Of a stretch of DNA of 64,000 nucleotides, positions 26,816 to 39,880 are shown in pieces. Origin of the DNA: Rugalucina vietnamica (taxonomy: Eukaryota; Mollusca; Bivalvia; Lucinida; Lucinidae); NCBI GenBank assembly GCA_964017185.1, contig OZ024874.1:31782721-31846720 (forward strand). Direction: 5' to 3'. Both the position numbers and the translations under genes were made by a program. A model generated the notes under the pieces. It had not been told where the DNA came from. It did not search any database and saw nothing but the letters and a program-made list of their open reading frames with translations. How positions within the stretch are numbered: the stretch's first letter is position 1; each line of letters opens with the position of its first letter.

Positions 26816-28532
26816 ACTTATTCTATAAAGGGGGTATACATTACATGGACATGTTTTCATGATGATGAACACTGCAGCAACTACATAACATTATCTTTAA
26901 GATAGTTACTTTATGCAGTAGTATTGTGCAATACCCCTCTGCCAAAATTGTTACATGGTAGAGAAACAATGGGCATGTTTTCCCCTGAAACGGCTTTGTG
27001 ATGAGGTGAATGGTATATTAGATTATATCAGTAGTCGGTATAATGGTAGAAACATGCAAACAAGCACGACCTGGGCTGCTACTGTTTTCATGCCTAATTT
27101 TCATTTTATGATAACTAACTACATCTCAAAAACATCTACAATATGAATCAAATAGATAAGAGGCTGAAATATTGCTTAATTTTGTAAATGAGGTAATTTA
27201 CATAATTTACCAGATACTCGAGTTGAGCTATCCAAAGTGCTGTCACTCCCTATACTGGAGCAAATATGAGCCACGTCATAAGAAAACAGGATTTTTGCCT
27301 ATGCGAAAACAAAGACGTAGATCAGCTGTGCAGCAACAATTCCTCTCCCACTTAAATCCAAAATTTCAAACTTCTAGCTTTTCTCTATGTACAGGTCAGT
27401 TTGTGTCTGACCGGGTCGTAAACCCCGAAGCCCGGTTTTCTCACGTCGCGGCTCATATGGTTCAAAACGTAGCCTAGACATAGGAGAAGGTGGTCTACGG
27501 AGTACCACATTTGTTTCTATTTACCAACCTGAAAATGTTTTGGTCGGTATTCACAGCCTTAAGAATTCTCTCATTGCGGAGGTCTGGGGTCTGTTCAACA
27601 GTACTTGTCTTAAGTTCTTAGTTGTTTTCAAATTGAAATAGCCAAAGTGCATTGATACACCCTTGTCTCAATTATCAGGTCTTAGAAGTGGTTAAATCCA
27701 CTCTTAGTGATGAATCTGGGCTTTTCACTACCAATTCTAAGCGCTTGAGTAGAAAATTACCTGCGCTTTGATATGGTGATCCATTCTTTTATACTACCCT
27801 GATTGCAAGGAATGGTTACTTTTTTTTATAAAAAATAAGAATAAAGGGTCCAAGAATTGATGCAGTTATGCACTAGTCATTTGTAACCATGCCCCCAGCC
27901 CCAGGGAATAGCAGGGACTTGGATTTTTGTCCAGTGAACCCCTGCTAATTCTCCCACACTGCGGGGAAGTCAGCTAGTAAAACCATGGTTGTTTTCCACC
28001 ACAGTCTGCAGAAAAATTAACCTTCAAAGTAAAGATGAATCGTCTAAATAACGCCTACCAAATGCATGGATGCTCAACCCATGTTTAAAAATGTAGAACG
28101 GCCTAGGAGGAGAATAAAAAGTAGCGGAATGTCACACAGTAGCCTATAGTTTCATACTTATGTGGTATAAATGAGATCAGAAACTTCTCTCGATTTGTCA
28201 GATTTACTTTTTGTGTAATGAAGATCGTACTGTCGAACTCTATTATGCTAAAAGTTAATTTGACAAAAGGGGAGATTTCTCTTGTCTTATATTTATACCC
28301 CTAACAGAAAACCATAGGCTACTGCATGACATTCTCCGATTTTTTATTTACCTCCTTCAGCAGGTGTTCATATTTGACCATCAGATATGAAATGGTCATA
28401 TATGGTAAGCTTGTGAAAGATGTATTTATTAAACGTGAGTGGATATTTGAATGAAAAATATTTTTAAAAAAAAATGTATTTGGTAGTTTTAAACAGGATT
28501 TGTTTAATAAACTTGTTATTTAACATTTATAT
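26816..28532. other. intergenic sequence with one MITE and no clear gene
   Basis: Apart from P6 (27268-27454) it holds tagtaccacatttgtttct-like text near 27500, shared with the ~360-bp repeat. A splice-like segment at 28309-28400 (acceptor cccctaacag) reads KTIGYCMTFSDFLFTSFSR, but there is no support beyond openness. Confidence 0.35.
27268..27454 (-). mobile_element. palindromic MITE, family P copy 6
   Basis: Flanked by atat on both sides. Ends gagccacgtcataag and cacgtcgcggctc. Half of the central palindrome is missing, which makes it shorter than intact copies. Confidence 0.78.
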
Positions 28533-28761
28533 GAGCCTCGCCAAGAGAAAATCAGATTTTTGCCAATGCGAAAACAAAGACACAGCAACTGCAAAGTTGA
28601 TCAGCACCTTTGATTTTTGCTACAGGGATAGTACAATTCATCCTCTACTTACACGTATACCCATAATTTCAAGACTCTAGCTTTCTTCTGTGGGTGTAAA
28701 GGTCAGTTTGTGGCTGACCTGGTTAGAAATCCTGAAGACCGGTTTTCTCGCATTGCGGCTC
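28533..28761 (-). mobile_element. palindromic MITE, family P copy 7
   Basis: Flanked by atat (28529-28532, 28762-28765). Ends gagcctcgccaagag and cgcattgcggctc. Confidence 0.78.
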
Positions 28762-29241
28762 ATATTGTAATGCTACATGCTGTTATTTATGGAACTTGAT
28801 CACTTATCAAAACACAACACTAATTATGTAAGACTAGGCACCTTGAATATTTCTAATGGAAGGAATACTGTTTCACTCACTAGATAATTTGTCATAATTT
28901 TGACAATTAATGACAGACCTTTTTTTGTGTGTATCATCAGTTTGTGGCTTTTTCGGTATTCATGGACATTGGCCACAATCTTCACTATATGTTGCTTCAA
29001 TATTTTTAGACTATTGTTTTGAATCGCAATACAATTATTTCAGCCAGTACTAACAATTTGTAAGGCAAACCCTAAGATTTTTCATGTTTTATTGTGGCAC
29101 ATTTCTCACTTTGATGTTACCTTATAAATCTGGTGTCAATTTTCATTATATCAATCAAAGGCTATGATTGACAGCTTTATGCCATTATTACTGGCTGGCA
29201 CCTGCCCGAATGTAAAATGTATATAATATATCATGTTGCAG

Positions 29242-29320
29242 GAGCGTTACAGACATGCCATAAGGCCACATTTAAGATTATTTCTGTTTGCCCTTTCCCT
29301 ACCCTGTCTAGAAAAGTTGG
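29242..29320 (+). CDS. candidate exon of an unrecognised short gene
   Basis: Acceptor catgttgcag and donor GTAGGT bound 79 nt. In phase 0 it reads ERYRHAIRPHLRLFLFALSL then PCLEKLG. The next candidate exons (29741, 36482, 38504) keep one open frame with matching phases. No family was recognised, and no starting ATG exon was found upstream. The exon chain could instead be a non-coding transcript. Confidence 0.3.
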
Positions 29321-29740
29321 GTAGGTAGGTAAGCTTTTTCTTTTCTTCTATGAACTACTGTATTATGAGTTATTTTTAGTTAAAGGAATAAGCTACAATT
29401 TTGTCAAAGCTACTCACAATTACAGTTGCATATTATGTTTTGTAGTGCTTGAAAATAAGAACAAAATATCCAATTGGTAAGGAGGGTCATGGTTTAAATG
29501 AAAACACATTACTTTCTAGGGAAAACAAATTATCTTCTGACAGAAAAAAAAAAAAAAAATCTGGTGAAAGGGCAATATTTTTTTTTGAGTAGGCCCCATT
29601 TTTGGTGAGGGCAAACAAACAAATTTTTATTTTTGGCCCAAGGTGTACAACTTATAAATATTAACTAATATCTAGCCATCTATTTTTATTTATTTATTTA
29701 TTTATTTTTTTTTTAAACAATTTATTTCCATTTCCAACAG

Positions 29741-29807
29741 CTACAGGCATGATAGGATGGTCGGTTGTCCATACCACACTGTTCCTCAGCAAGCCTTGCA
29801 CAGACAG
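29741..29807 (+). CDS. candidate exon of an unrecognised short gene
   Basis: Strong acceptor tttccaacag and donor GTAACC. In phase 1 it reads TGMIGWSVVHTTLFLSKPCT, hydrophobic in the middle. Another frame is also open, so the coding call is weak. Confidence 0.3.
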
Positions 29808-29984
29808 GTAACCAATATGTAGTACGTAGCAAATGCTTTTCTTGAATCAACAGAAGAGGAAGAATACATATATAGCCGTAAATGTACCAACCTTTATCTT
29901 AATTTTGTGTAAGCTTTTGTTGTTATACTGTTGTGTTATTCAGCATGTTTTCAATAAATTAAAATCTTAAAAAAAAAAATCTGA

Positions 29985-30188
29985 ATGGGGAACGCAGTGG
30001 CATAGTGGTCAAGTAGAGCATTAGACTCCGAATCGAGAGGTCCTGGGTTAGATTCCCACTGCAGCACCATGTTGTGTCCTTGAGCAAGACACATTAAATC
30101 CCCTAGTTACTGCCTAGGAAGAGGTGGCTCCGTCCCGACATGACTAAGAAATTGTTGACCGAGACGTTAAACCTCAATGCAAACAAAC
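29985..30188 (+). mobile_element. tRNA-derived SINE, family 1, near full length
   Basis: The tRNA-like head has an A-box-like tagtggtcaagtagagc and a B-box-like gggttagattcc. The central segment ttgtgtccttgagcaagaca and the tail gttgaccgagacgttaaacc follow, then caaacaaac. Confidence 0.75.
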
Positions 30189-31057
30189 TAAATCAGAACA
30201 ATATGTATAATGTAATACTGTCGTCAGTAGCAATGCTAATATTGAGGACATGCTTTAAATTATGTTTTATTATTATTTTTTCTTATTTGCAAAATGTTTG
30301 GAGCATAAAAACTGCAGTTTTGATGAGGCCATGATTTCCTATTAAAATATTCATAGTATTTTATATGATTGTCATAAATACTTTGATGTGCTGATAAAAA
30401 GTTTCACGATTCATGTGTTTAATTGAAAGGTTTACATTCAACTGTCCAAACAATATCAGAACATGTCGGGAATTAGTTGACAGGTTGGGATGTTAGCCTG
30501 GGTGGGCTTAAGTTTATTAAGGACTCTGCAGTTTATTGAGGACATTGAGACAAACGTGAGGTCTTTGGTAGCTGTTTCAGTCCTCTCAGTAGCTGTATGG
30601 CTAAGTGTCTGAATTTTGTTTTTGGACTTTTCACTCTTGTCTGGTATGAAAGTATCTGTCACTAGCTGTCATCTATGGTTTCCTCGTGAGTTTGCTAAGT
30701 TTCCTATTTTCTTTTTTTTTCTTATTTTTCAAATCTGAAGAAAGTAAAAAATGCTGAAATGACAAAAAGGTTAAAATCAGTTTGAAATTGGATACAAATT
30801 GTGTTAAGTAAAAGTTAATTTTGATCAAATTCTGAAAGAAGCGAATACATGAGAAAATTATTCAAATACATTTTTAAGCAATCAATTATTACTGTTTCAT
30901 TAGTACATTTCTACATTGTAGTAAAGTGCATCCAAAGCAAGTTTCCATAAAGTTCTGACCCTACTTAGCAAGTTCGTGCTGGCCTGGTTTTTAATATAAT
31001 TCTGATAACATCTCTATTGAAGACATTGTAAATCACACCCAAAGAGGCAGACAAAAT
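30189..31057. other. intergenic, nothing recognised
   Basis: AT-rich sequence without conserved motifs or repeat ends. Confidence 0.5.
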
Positions 31058-31272
31058 TAGCCGTCATGAGAAAACCAACAATGTGGTTTCCGAACAGGTC
31101 AGACACAAACCAAACTGTACAAGCACAGAGATGGCTAGAGGCTGGAAATTTTAGATTTAGGAAGAGGAATTGTACTATCCGTGTGGCGAAAACAAAGGCG
31201 CTGATCAGCTTCGCAGTAATTGCGTCTTTGTTTTCGCATATGCAGATTGTTGGTTTTCCAATGAGGCAGCTC
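31058..31272 (+). mobile_element. palindromic MITE, family P copy 8
   Basis: Flanked by aaat (31054-31057, 31273-31276). The long arm lies left, with gtggtttccgaacaggtcag. The palindrome core is truncated to one arm plus gcgtctttgttttcgc. Confidence 0.8.
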
Positions 31273-31473
31273 AAATGTCCCGTCTGAATACTAAATGGTC
31301 TTAATAGTTTCTTACATTTTTGAAATAAATCATATGTATATGTGAAATTTACAGGCTTGATCAAACCTGCATGCAGTTTGCTTCAGCAAATAGAATATTA
31401 ATATTTGTCTCATGCCCGAGTAGACTACGTCATTCATTTTTGGAGTATTGTTGAATATATCTGGACATACAAT

Positions 31474-31543
31474 ATGAGGATTCTTGCCACTCTGATATTC
31501 TTGCTCATGTTATTGTGCTATATAATGGTTTTCTATTCGACAG
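31474..31543 (+). CDS. candidate first exon coding a signal peptide or membrane anchor
   Basis: An ATG opens a strongly hydrophobic 23-codon frame (MRILATLIFLLMLLCYIM...) that ends at donor GTTAGT in phase 1. That phase fits the exon at 38504 but not 36482. It could be an alternative start of the same gene or chance. Confidence 0.25.
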
Positions 31544-34050
31544 GTTAGTTTCAACAGCAATCATTTATTTTTAAATTTTAGAAATCATTTTATTAATTTT
31601 GTATACTTTTAGTTTGGAAATATACCAGAGAAATTATTTTTGGCTAAAAATTCTTATTCAAGTATTTCTGCCTTGCAAATTCAAACCTGTGAATAGGGAA
31701 TGCATGCTTAAAAAACAAAGAAATTAATAAATGCAAAAATCTGTCAACTTACAGAAGTTGAGAAGTTTAACAGTAAATACATTCAGTATGAAAATGAGCA
31801 AACAAACATAATATAAATAAGAAAGGAGTGATTTATTTTCAGGCCATTGTTTAATCAAAGAGAATGAATTCTTATTTTTGTGTATTTTTTGATGCATAAA
31901 CTGGCAATCACTCAAAAAATGAACTGATTCACTTATTTGGGCATTGTACAGTAATTAAGTCTTTTAAACCTAGCTGAATGTTGGAAAGTTCTGTTTAGAA
32001 TTCAAATGTTCTGATCCCCGATTCAAAATCCCAGTGCCCTTCTACAAACACAGCGAGTGAAATTTTCCCAAAAGGTCACAAATGGAATTATCTTACAGTT
32101 CACACACAACTTTCCCTAACTGATAATTTTTGACGCCTCTATAAAGCAAAAAACCTTAATTTTTAAATCGGACAATTTTCAAGGTGGCTGCCACACTAGA
32201 ATTTTTAGGATCTATTTTCCTCCTGGTTTTGAACTAAAGTTGGAATTATATGGAACAAATTATTTCTTTTTTGATTTTATTGTTCAAATTAGGGCAAATC
32301 ACTTATAAACTTTACTTAAAGCTCTTTGGGCGGGCTTCATTCATGAACAACATCGAAACAAGTTCAAATACTGTTTCTGCAATGTTTTTGATGATGCTAA
32401 TGTTTGTACAAAAATATGATGTCTAATTATTGCACCATTTTACAGGTGGACACTGAAAATTCTTAGGCATTTATTTTATTCAGATATCAAGTTTTTCGAA
32501 ATTGAAAGAAACAAATGTCATAGGAATTACAAAATAGTGAATCTTGTATACTTTAAATTCAATGTGTCTCTGGATTTTACTCTTGAAATCAAGCTTGAAA
32601 TCCAAAAATCCAAATAGTTGTTACATGTATTTAAAAGGAAATAAGTATACAAAAAATCCTGCACCAGTCAAATTAGTAACCACACCTAAAAGCAGAGATC
32701 AGCAGAAGATCCATGTAAATTAACAATAAAATACAGAAAACTCTGTGTGATGTTTCAAAATGTATATCAGACTGGGGAACTTGTGTCGTTGCTTTACCAA
32801 CGGGCAATTGCAGCTAAATCACTGCAAATGTGGGAAACTTTATGATGTACAAAAAATTAAAGAGAAGGGGTGGAAGGCCATTGATTACAAATGTGAGAAT
32901 TTTGTGATGCATTTAATTTCACAAAAATGAGGAGCTACACTAGCATATCAATTTTGTCAGTATTTTGATTTGACAAAACTTATCTTTAAATTTATCAGGA
33001 TGACATGCAATTTGGCGAAAATTTATTATTAATCTTTGATTGTTTACCGTAACTGATCAACTCATTGATATTATACATGACAAAGTAAATTCACAAAACG
33101 ATTTTAGATTTTGGGATTTAAGTATGTTCGCTACAAATGAAAAAGTATTCAAACTTTTTCTTAAAGTTCTTTTTCGCTTCAAAAATATAAATCAAGACTG
33201 AAGAGATTTGAAAACAAAATTACCATAGGATTGTGTGCATTTTTTCAAGCTGCTAGCCTCAGAACGAGACCTCTGAACTGTTACTACAGAATATGATTTA
33301 AAATTTGAAAATTTTTATTTAACTTTGAATTCTTTAATATACATGTGTATCTGTCCTGTACACACATTCATCTAGTATGTTCTTAAAAAAGTAATTTTTT
33401 GGACACAAAATCTACAAACATTTGCAAAATGAAGCGGATTACAAAATTTAACGAGTCATTTTACAACCCTACCCCACAACTTGAAAGGGAGGAAAACGGC
33501 AGAATTTACAATTGTGTCAAACCCATAGTTGTAGATTCAAACTCTTTCTTGTATTTTAACACTAATTGTTGGTCTTCTCCATATTGTTCAAATAAAAGAA
33601 TGAAAAATATAATAGTAGTGTGCATATAAGAGAGGACCAACAATTTGAAAATTGCCATTATTAAGCCATTTATTGGCTCTCGAAGACGCCATTTCATGTG
33701 AACCGCCAAAATTTTAAACAAGCAAACATATGAAAGAAATACTGACAAAGAAGACTGTGTTTGCATATACATGTGTACTGTTGCTAAAATGTGCATTGAT
33801 TCAGTGCATTTAATTTTTAGACGTGCAATATTCAAGTATAATGAACCCTACCACCTAATTTTTATTGACAACTAAACTTTTCAGAAAAGTTGCAGAAAAT
33901 GAGTTGAAAAAAATTAAGATCTTTTCATGGCTTGTTCGATGTATGCTGTCAATATGTACAGGCTGTCAACCAATTCCTATATTATATTTTGGGTCCAAAT
34001 CCTATATTTTTAAGCACCTCCTATATTCCTATAATACCTCCTATATTTTT
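31544..34050. other. 2.5-kb AT-rich unique-looking intergenic stretch
   Basis: No repeats shared with the rest of the window, no exon-like homology and no strong structure. It is the longest repeat-poor gap here. Confidence 0.5.
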
Positions 34051-36151
34051 AGCTCACCTGAGCCGAAGGCTCACAAGGTGAGCTAATAGGATAGCCATGA
34101 TCCGGCGTCCGTCCGTCCATCGTCGTCCACAATTTCAAAGATTTTCTTCTCTGAAACCGCTTGGCCGATCTAGTTGAAATTTTATGTGGAGCCTCCTTGG
34201 GTAGTGGCATTTCAAGTTTGATCGCAAAATCTAGGTCACATGACCAAGATGGCCGCCACGCCCATATATGGTAAAAACCCTTCAAAAATCTTCTTCTCCA
34301 GAACCGGTGGGCCGATTTCCACGAAACTTGGCATGTAGCATCGGGGACTTCAGCCCATCATAGTTTGATAAAATGATGACCCTTGGATGACCTTGACCTA
34401 TTTTACGGCAAGGTCAAATTTGGAAACATAGGCTTTTACATGGGAAAAAGTGAAAACTATGGATTTTTGAAAACTATTGCAGCCTGAGGCCTGAAAAGTG
34501 GTAGATGCAAACAACTAATGGAGTAGATGAAGGTATGTGATTAATATAGGTCAAGGTCATCTCTTGACCTTGGCCAGTCTGTTGTCCACACTTTTCAAAG
34601 ATCTTCTTCTCTGAAACTGCTTGGCCAATCAAAGTGAAATTTTATGTGGAGCATCCATGGGTAGGGGAGACGAAAGTTTGATCCCGAAATCTAGGTCACA
34701 TGACCAAGATGGCCGCCACGCCCATATATGGTAAAAACCACTCAAAAATCTTCTTCTCCAGAACTGGCTGGCCGATTTCCACGAAACTTGGTATGTAGCA
34801 TTGAGGACCTCAGCCCATCATAGTTTGTTAAAATGATGACCCTTGGATGACCTTGACCTATTTTACGGCAAGGTCAAATTTGGAAACATAGGCTTTTACA
34901 TAGGAAAAAGTGAAAACTATGGATTTTTTGAAAACTATTGCAGCCTGAGGCCTGAAAAGTGGTAGATGCAAACAACTAATGGAGTAGATGAAGGTATAAG
35001 TCAAGGTCATCTCTTGACCTTGGCCAGTCTGTTGTCCATACACAGTTTTCAAAGATCTTCTCTGAAACTGCGCGGCCAATCAAAGTGAAATTTTATGTGG
35101 AGCATCCATGGGTAGGGGAGACGAAAGTTTGATCGCGAAGTCCAGGTCACATGACCAAGATGGCCGCCACGCCCATATATGGTTAAAACCACTCAAAAAT
35201 CTTCTTCTCCAGAACCGGTGGGCCGATTTCCACGAAACTTTGTATGTAGCATCGGGGACCTCAGCCCATCATAGTTTGATAAAATGATGACCCTTGGATG
35301 ACCTTGACCTATTTTACGGCAAGGTCAAATTTGGAAACATAGGCTTTTACATAGGAAGAAGTGAAAACTATGGATTTTTTGTAAACTATTGCAGCCTGAG
35401 GCCTGCAAAGTGGTAGATGCAAACAACTAATGGAGTAGATGAAGGTATGTGATTAATATAGGTCAAGGTCATCTCTTGACCTTGGCCAGTCTGTTGTCCA
35501 TACACACTTTTCAAAGATCTTCTCTGAAACTGCTTGGCCAATCAAAGTGAAATTTTATGTGGAGCATCCATGGGTAGGGGAGATGAAAGTTTGATCACGA
35601 AATCCAGGTCACATGACCAAGATGGCCGCCACGCCCATATATGGTAAAAACCTTTCAAAAATCTTCTTCTCCAGAACCGGCAGGCCGATTTTCATGAATC
35701 TTGGTATGTAGCATTTGGGACTCCAGCCCATCATAGTTTGTTGAAATGATGACCCTATGATGACCTTGACCTATTTTACGGCAAGGTCAATTTTGGAAAC
35801 ATAGGCTTTCACATGGGAAAAGGCGAAAACAAACTTTTGCAGCCTGAGACCAGAAAGTTGCTAGATGCAGACAACTTATGGAGTCAATGAAGGTTAGTAA
35901 TTATTTAAGGCCAAGGTCATGTCTTGACCTTGGCCCAAGGTCATTTAAATATCAAAATTAAAATTATGGTTTTCTCAGAAATCACTGGGTTTGGAAACTA
36001 TTGCAGCCTGAGACCTGAAACTTTGCAGATGCAGACAACTTATGAAGTCAATAAAGGTGTGTGAGTATTCAAGGTCAAGGTCATTTCATTATGACTTAAT
36101 ACTCCAAGATCAGGCTTCAGGTGAGCGTTCTCAGGACCAATGGTCCTCTGG
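34051..36151 (+). mobile_element. family A HINE/pearl-like element, four tandem modules
   Basis: Left end agctcacctgagccgaaggc preceded by a T run; right end gcgttctcaggaccaatgg followed by tcctctgg and T. The motif catgaccaagatggccgcc recurs at about 34237, 34704, 35150 and 35612, giving a module period of 446-467 bp. Confidence 0.75.
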
Positions 36152-36481
36152 TTAAAATATTTCCTATATTTTTAGGAAAATTTTTTGCTGATGAATGATC
36201 ATATATAATTATTATGGCAAATAGTAGGGCTCTGAAACTGCCTCTTTATTCTTCATTCTTTATTTTTTAAATAAAATCATATTCATACTGTATATTATAT
36301 AGTGCATAAATGGTCTTTATGTTACCCCTTACTCCTTAGTCAGTCCAAAGCATGGACTATATTAATAAATTACATATCCTAGTTTTCATCAAAGTTGTCT
36401 TGTTTTTATATTGTGTCTTTTTTTATCTATTTTCTTTCTTCCTATGCCTTAATTTTGTTGTAAATTGATGCAACTGTACAG

Positions 36482-36525
36482 TGAACAATTGATCCCAGGG
36501 AAAGCTGAGATCACAGGAGACAAAG
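36482..36525 (+). CDS. candidate exon of an unrecognised short gene
   Basis: Acceptor actgtacag and donor GTATGT. In phase 2 it reads SEQLIPGKAEITGDK. A GC-rich hairpin (36544-36566) follows the donor by 18 nt. Confidence 0.3.
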
Positions 36526-36543
36526 GTATGTACCACAGAGCTT

Positions 36544-36566
36544 CTGGGGGCCTAGGCGGCCCCCAG
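36544..36566. other. GC-rich hairpin
   Basis: Perfect 9-bp stem ctgggggcc/ggcccccag with a 5-nt loop, unusual in AT-rich surroundings. Confidence 0.6.
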
Positions 36567-38156
36567 ACCCCTGCCTTATTTCAATGGATTATTACATAAA
36601 GCACATTCTGTTCTAAATTATGCACCTTGGGAATTCAGCTGAGATTCGGGAGTTTAATACATTCATTTATTTTACCTTTGAGAAAGAATATGATAACTCA
36701 CTCTTTCAGACTTAATTTTTTTTTACTACTTTTAAAAGTGGTCAGTGAAAAATAAAAGAAGGTCTAAGTTTTGAAGTAGAGAAAAAGTTGACCTTAATTT
36801 TCTCTTTTCTCTGTATATATTTTTACAATAAAAAAAAAAAGACTTTATTTTGCCAAAAGAATGCCTTTATATAAAAACCTTTAATTCTGTGAGAGTCAGC
36901 TAATGGGCCTGTGTAGTATCACCATCCTGCATAATGCTTCAGCACACTTCATTATCACATGAATGGTCACCTGTCTTGATTGTGATGCTGTGGAACTGAA
37001 TGGTTACTTTATCTAGATATTTTAGACATTATTTAATTGGAAAAGTGAGTTTGGAGGTAAGGATTGTTAGTATAAGAGCATAGATTGAAGCGATTTTCAA
37101 GAGAAAACTCCTATATTTTCCCTCAAAATGAGCTAAAACCTCCTATATTTCTCAGAAAAATTTTTATATATAAACTCCTATATTTTTTAGAAGACATGGT
37201 TGACAGCCTGTATGTATCCAAATATAAAATATTAGGAAACTATCTGCAGCCGTTTAGGAGATATTCAAGAAAATAAAAACCAGAAGCTCAAAAATGTTAA
37301 ATGTTGGCAGTGAACATCCTTAAGGATGATACCGACCCCATTTTTAAGGCAATTTTAACGGCTTGATAAAATTTTCTTATTTTTATTTTGAAGCTACTTT
37401 AGAATGTTTTCTTTGTACTTAGCAAATAAAAAATGGGGGTCACCAGGTTTGATCTGGAGTTATACCCGCTGAAAGAACGCCCATTGCGTGTGCCGAAAAA
37501 GGCGTTTTCTGCGATTTGTTACTACACTTTGGCAATGAACAATTCGAAAATTACAATTAGTACTATCCAAATACCATACATTTCAATAAGACAATAAGAG
37601 CTTTGCCTAAAAGTGGTGGTATTATTAACACATATTTGGTAAATTTGTGATTTTTTTTTTTTTTTTGTTATTTTGTTTTAGTCCTCGTTTACGTAGCAAA
37701 TCTATTATTATCCAAGAACCCTCCGATAAATTTTCGAGAAAAAAAACTCTAAGTTACAAACCATCTTATATCAAGTAATTTGATGAGAAAAAAACATGTG
37801 GTTACCGTACTGAAAAAAATACTTCAGATGATTGTGTTACCCCCACCCCTTTAATTTTGCTTAATCTTTTTGTGATTTTATAATTAAGGAAAACGTATTT
37901 AAATCGCCACTGTAGGCAATAAATCGTGGTGGTGAACCTGAGTGTGTAGCGCAAAGTTTCTATGTCGATATTCAGTAAAAGTTTAGAACATACTTTGTGC
38001 TTGTTTAATTATATATGCAGCTTTAATCAACACAGTGTTGCAGATTTCAAAGTCATGGCGCCAGAAAACATCGCACAAAATTGATAGAAATTCAATGTAA
38101 CGTCGCCTTTATTATGACGTCGTTAATTTAGTTTTACATCCCTTTTGAAGATTATT
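36567..38156. other. intergenic/intronic, nothing firm
   Basis: Contains several copies of cctatattttt-type text also seen at the family A insertion point (34030-34050), and otherwise AT-rich sequence. Confidence 0.4.
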
Positions 38157-38355
38157 TCAGCTCATATGAGACGGGCCAATCAGTAGGTGGGGCAAAAACG
38201 GGAGAACCCCGAGAAAAACCACCTGACACACCCGCAAGCAGAACTTGGCTTGTCTCACATGTGGCCAGAGCGGGGCTCGAACACACCAGACACAGCGGTG
38301 AGATGATCGAGTGATTAAGAAACAGCGCTCTTAACCGCTCGGCCACGGGGGCCAC
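38157..38355 (-). mobile_element. SINE family 2
   Basis: Minus-strand copy: complement of gagcggttaagagcgctgtt at the head and cgcaagcagaacttggctt in the body. The tail end, tcagctcatatgagacgggc, lacks an A run. Confidence 0.75.
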
Positions 38356-38503
38356 CACAGATGCTATTTAGACCATTAGTAAATAAGTTTGTTTTGCATA
38401 AATCCTCCATTTTCAAAATCCGAAGCCAGCGATTCACAGCTCTCAAAAGAATTTATGGCCTGGGTGTATTTTTGACTGGTTATTGCTTATATGTTTGTTT
38501 CAG

Positions 38504-38580
38504 TAATAGAAGCCAAATGTAAAAGAGCAGTACCAGCAACAACAACGACCACCACTACTACTAGAAAACCAGAGCCTTAG
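38504..38580 (+). CDS. candidate last exon of an unrecognised short gene
   Basis: Acceptor tttgtttcag. In phase 1 it reads VIEAKCKRAVPA, then eight Thr, RKPEP and stop TAG at 38578-38580. The Thr run is coded by mixed ACA/ACG/ACC/ACT codons and is not a simple trinucleotide repeat, which favours selection on protein. Confidence 0.33.
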
Positions 38581-39299
38581 GTAGGGTTACGAGCAGTAGG
38601 GTATGGTTGCTTAATACATGTGCAACCGCTGTTGGGTATATGTGGGCTGTGTGTGCGACTGGTTTGGGTCGCACTTAGTCAACCAATTGGTAGTAGGCAA
38701 GCACTTGCTGTTGTTGTACCAATTTAAGTCAACGGGGAATTAACTTTTGGTTGACTTTGTAACCAAAAAATTTAGGAAAGTTTCTAAAATTATATGAAAA
38801 AATAGTATTGATATATTGTTCAAAATCAGACAAATTATTCATTTTAGCATTGCATGTACCTGTAATAACAGACATAAAACAATAATAATATTTGATTGAA
38901 TATGAAATTGCATGAATATTAATTATATCTTTATTTTTATTCTTTTTTTTATTTTGTTTTTATTTATTATTATTTTGGACAAAAATGTCACTTGGTGATA
39001 CATGTAGTTCATCTTATAGACCAATTGTCACCTTCTTTTTTTGTTGAATATATACAATAATTGTGGATTTGTTTTCTTTTATACTCATTGTCCAATAAAA
39101 ACGCACGATCGACAAAAATGTAAACACCAGGAGTACCAAATTTTGTTACCCCACCCACTTTTCACTATTGAAACCTTTAGGTGAAAGCACAATAAAACAA
39201 AAGCATCCAATGTCTTTGAATGATGGTATCGTTTCGTGTCGGACATTATGTATTGAATATTTCTTCAACAACTGAAGCCGGGGACCCTAAACATCACAG
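38581..39299. other. intergenic, nothing recognised
   Basis: AT-rich with long T/A runs near 38940; no coding or repeat ends. Confidence 0.45.
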
Positions 39300-39818
39300 G
39301 GCCGTCGTCGCGTTTTAAAAAGTGGTCCGGCGGAAGACATGGTCGAGTGCCGAAGGCACGAGTGGGGGAGAGCGCGAGAGGGGGTTAGCCTCCTCTCGTA
39401 AGGGGGGTTCGGGGGATCCCCCCTGAGAAAATTTTGATAAATTGGTGCCTCTAAACGCGTTCTTGAGTGCGTTTTTGGGTCAGAGTTTTGATCGTTTTTG
39501 TTAACAAAAATGACCGAAATTCAGACAGTTTAAATGATAAACAGTTTCTTTCGACCCCTTTGCGTCTCTCATCTAGCGGCGGCCTACTGTCGAACCAAGA
39601 CGGATTAAAACTTGTGGGAACCGAAAAGGTTTAGGCTGATATGGAACGGGCAGCACTTGCATATCCATAATGAAATTACATTGACACATTACTATGAACT
39701 TATAAAAATATACATGCATGCAAATCCACATTTGTTTTTTTTTTATATATTAATTATTTGCCTGCCGGCATTTTCTTTGGTGTTAACCCATGTTCCGTCT
39801 TTTTTCATGTCATTGTGG

Positions 39819-39880
<62 letters not shown>

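Noticed and set aside
28309-28400. Additional exon of the candidate short gene
   Set aside because: Its phase does not lead in frame to the preferred reading of the exon at 29242, and there is no other support.
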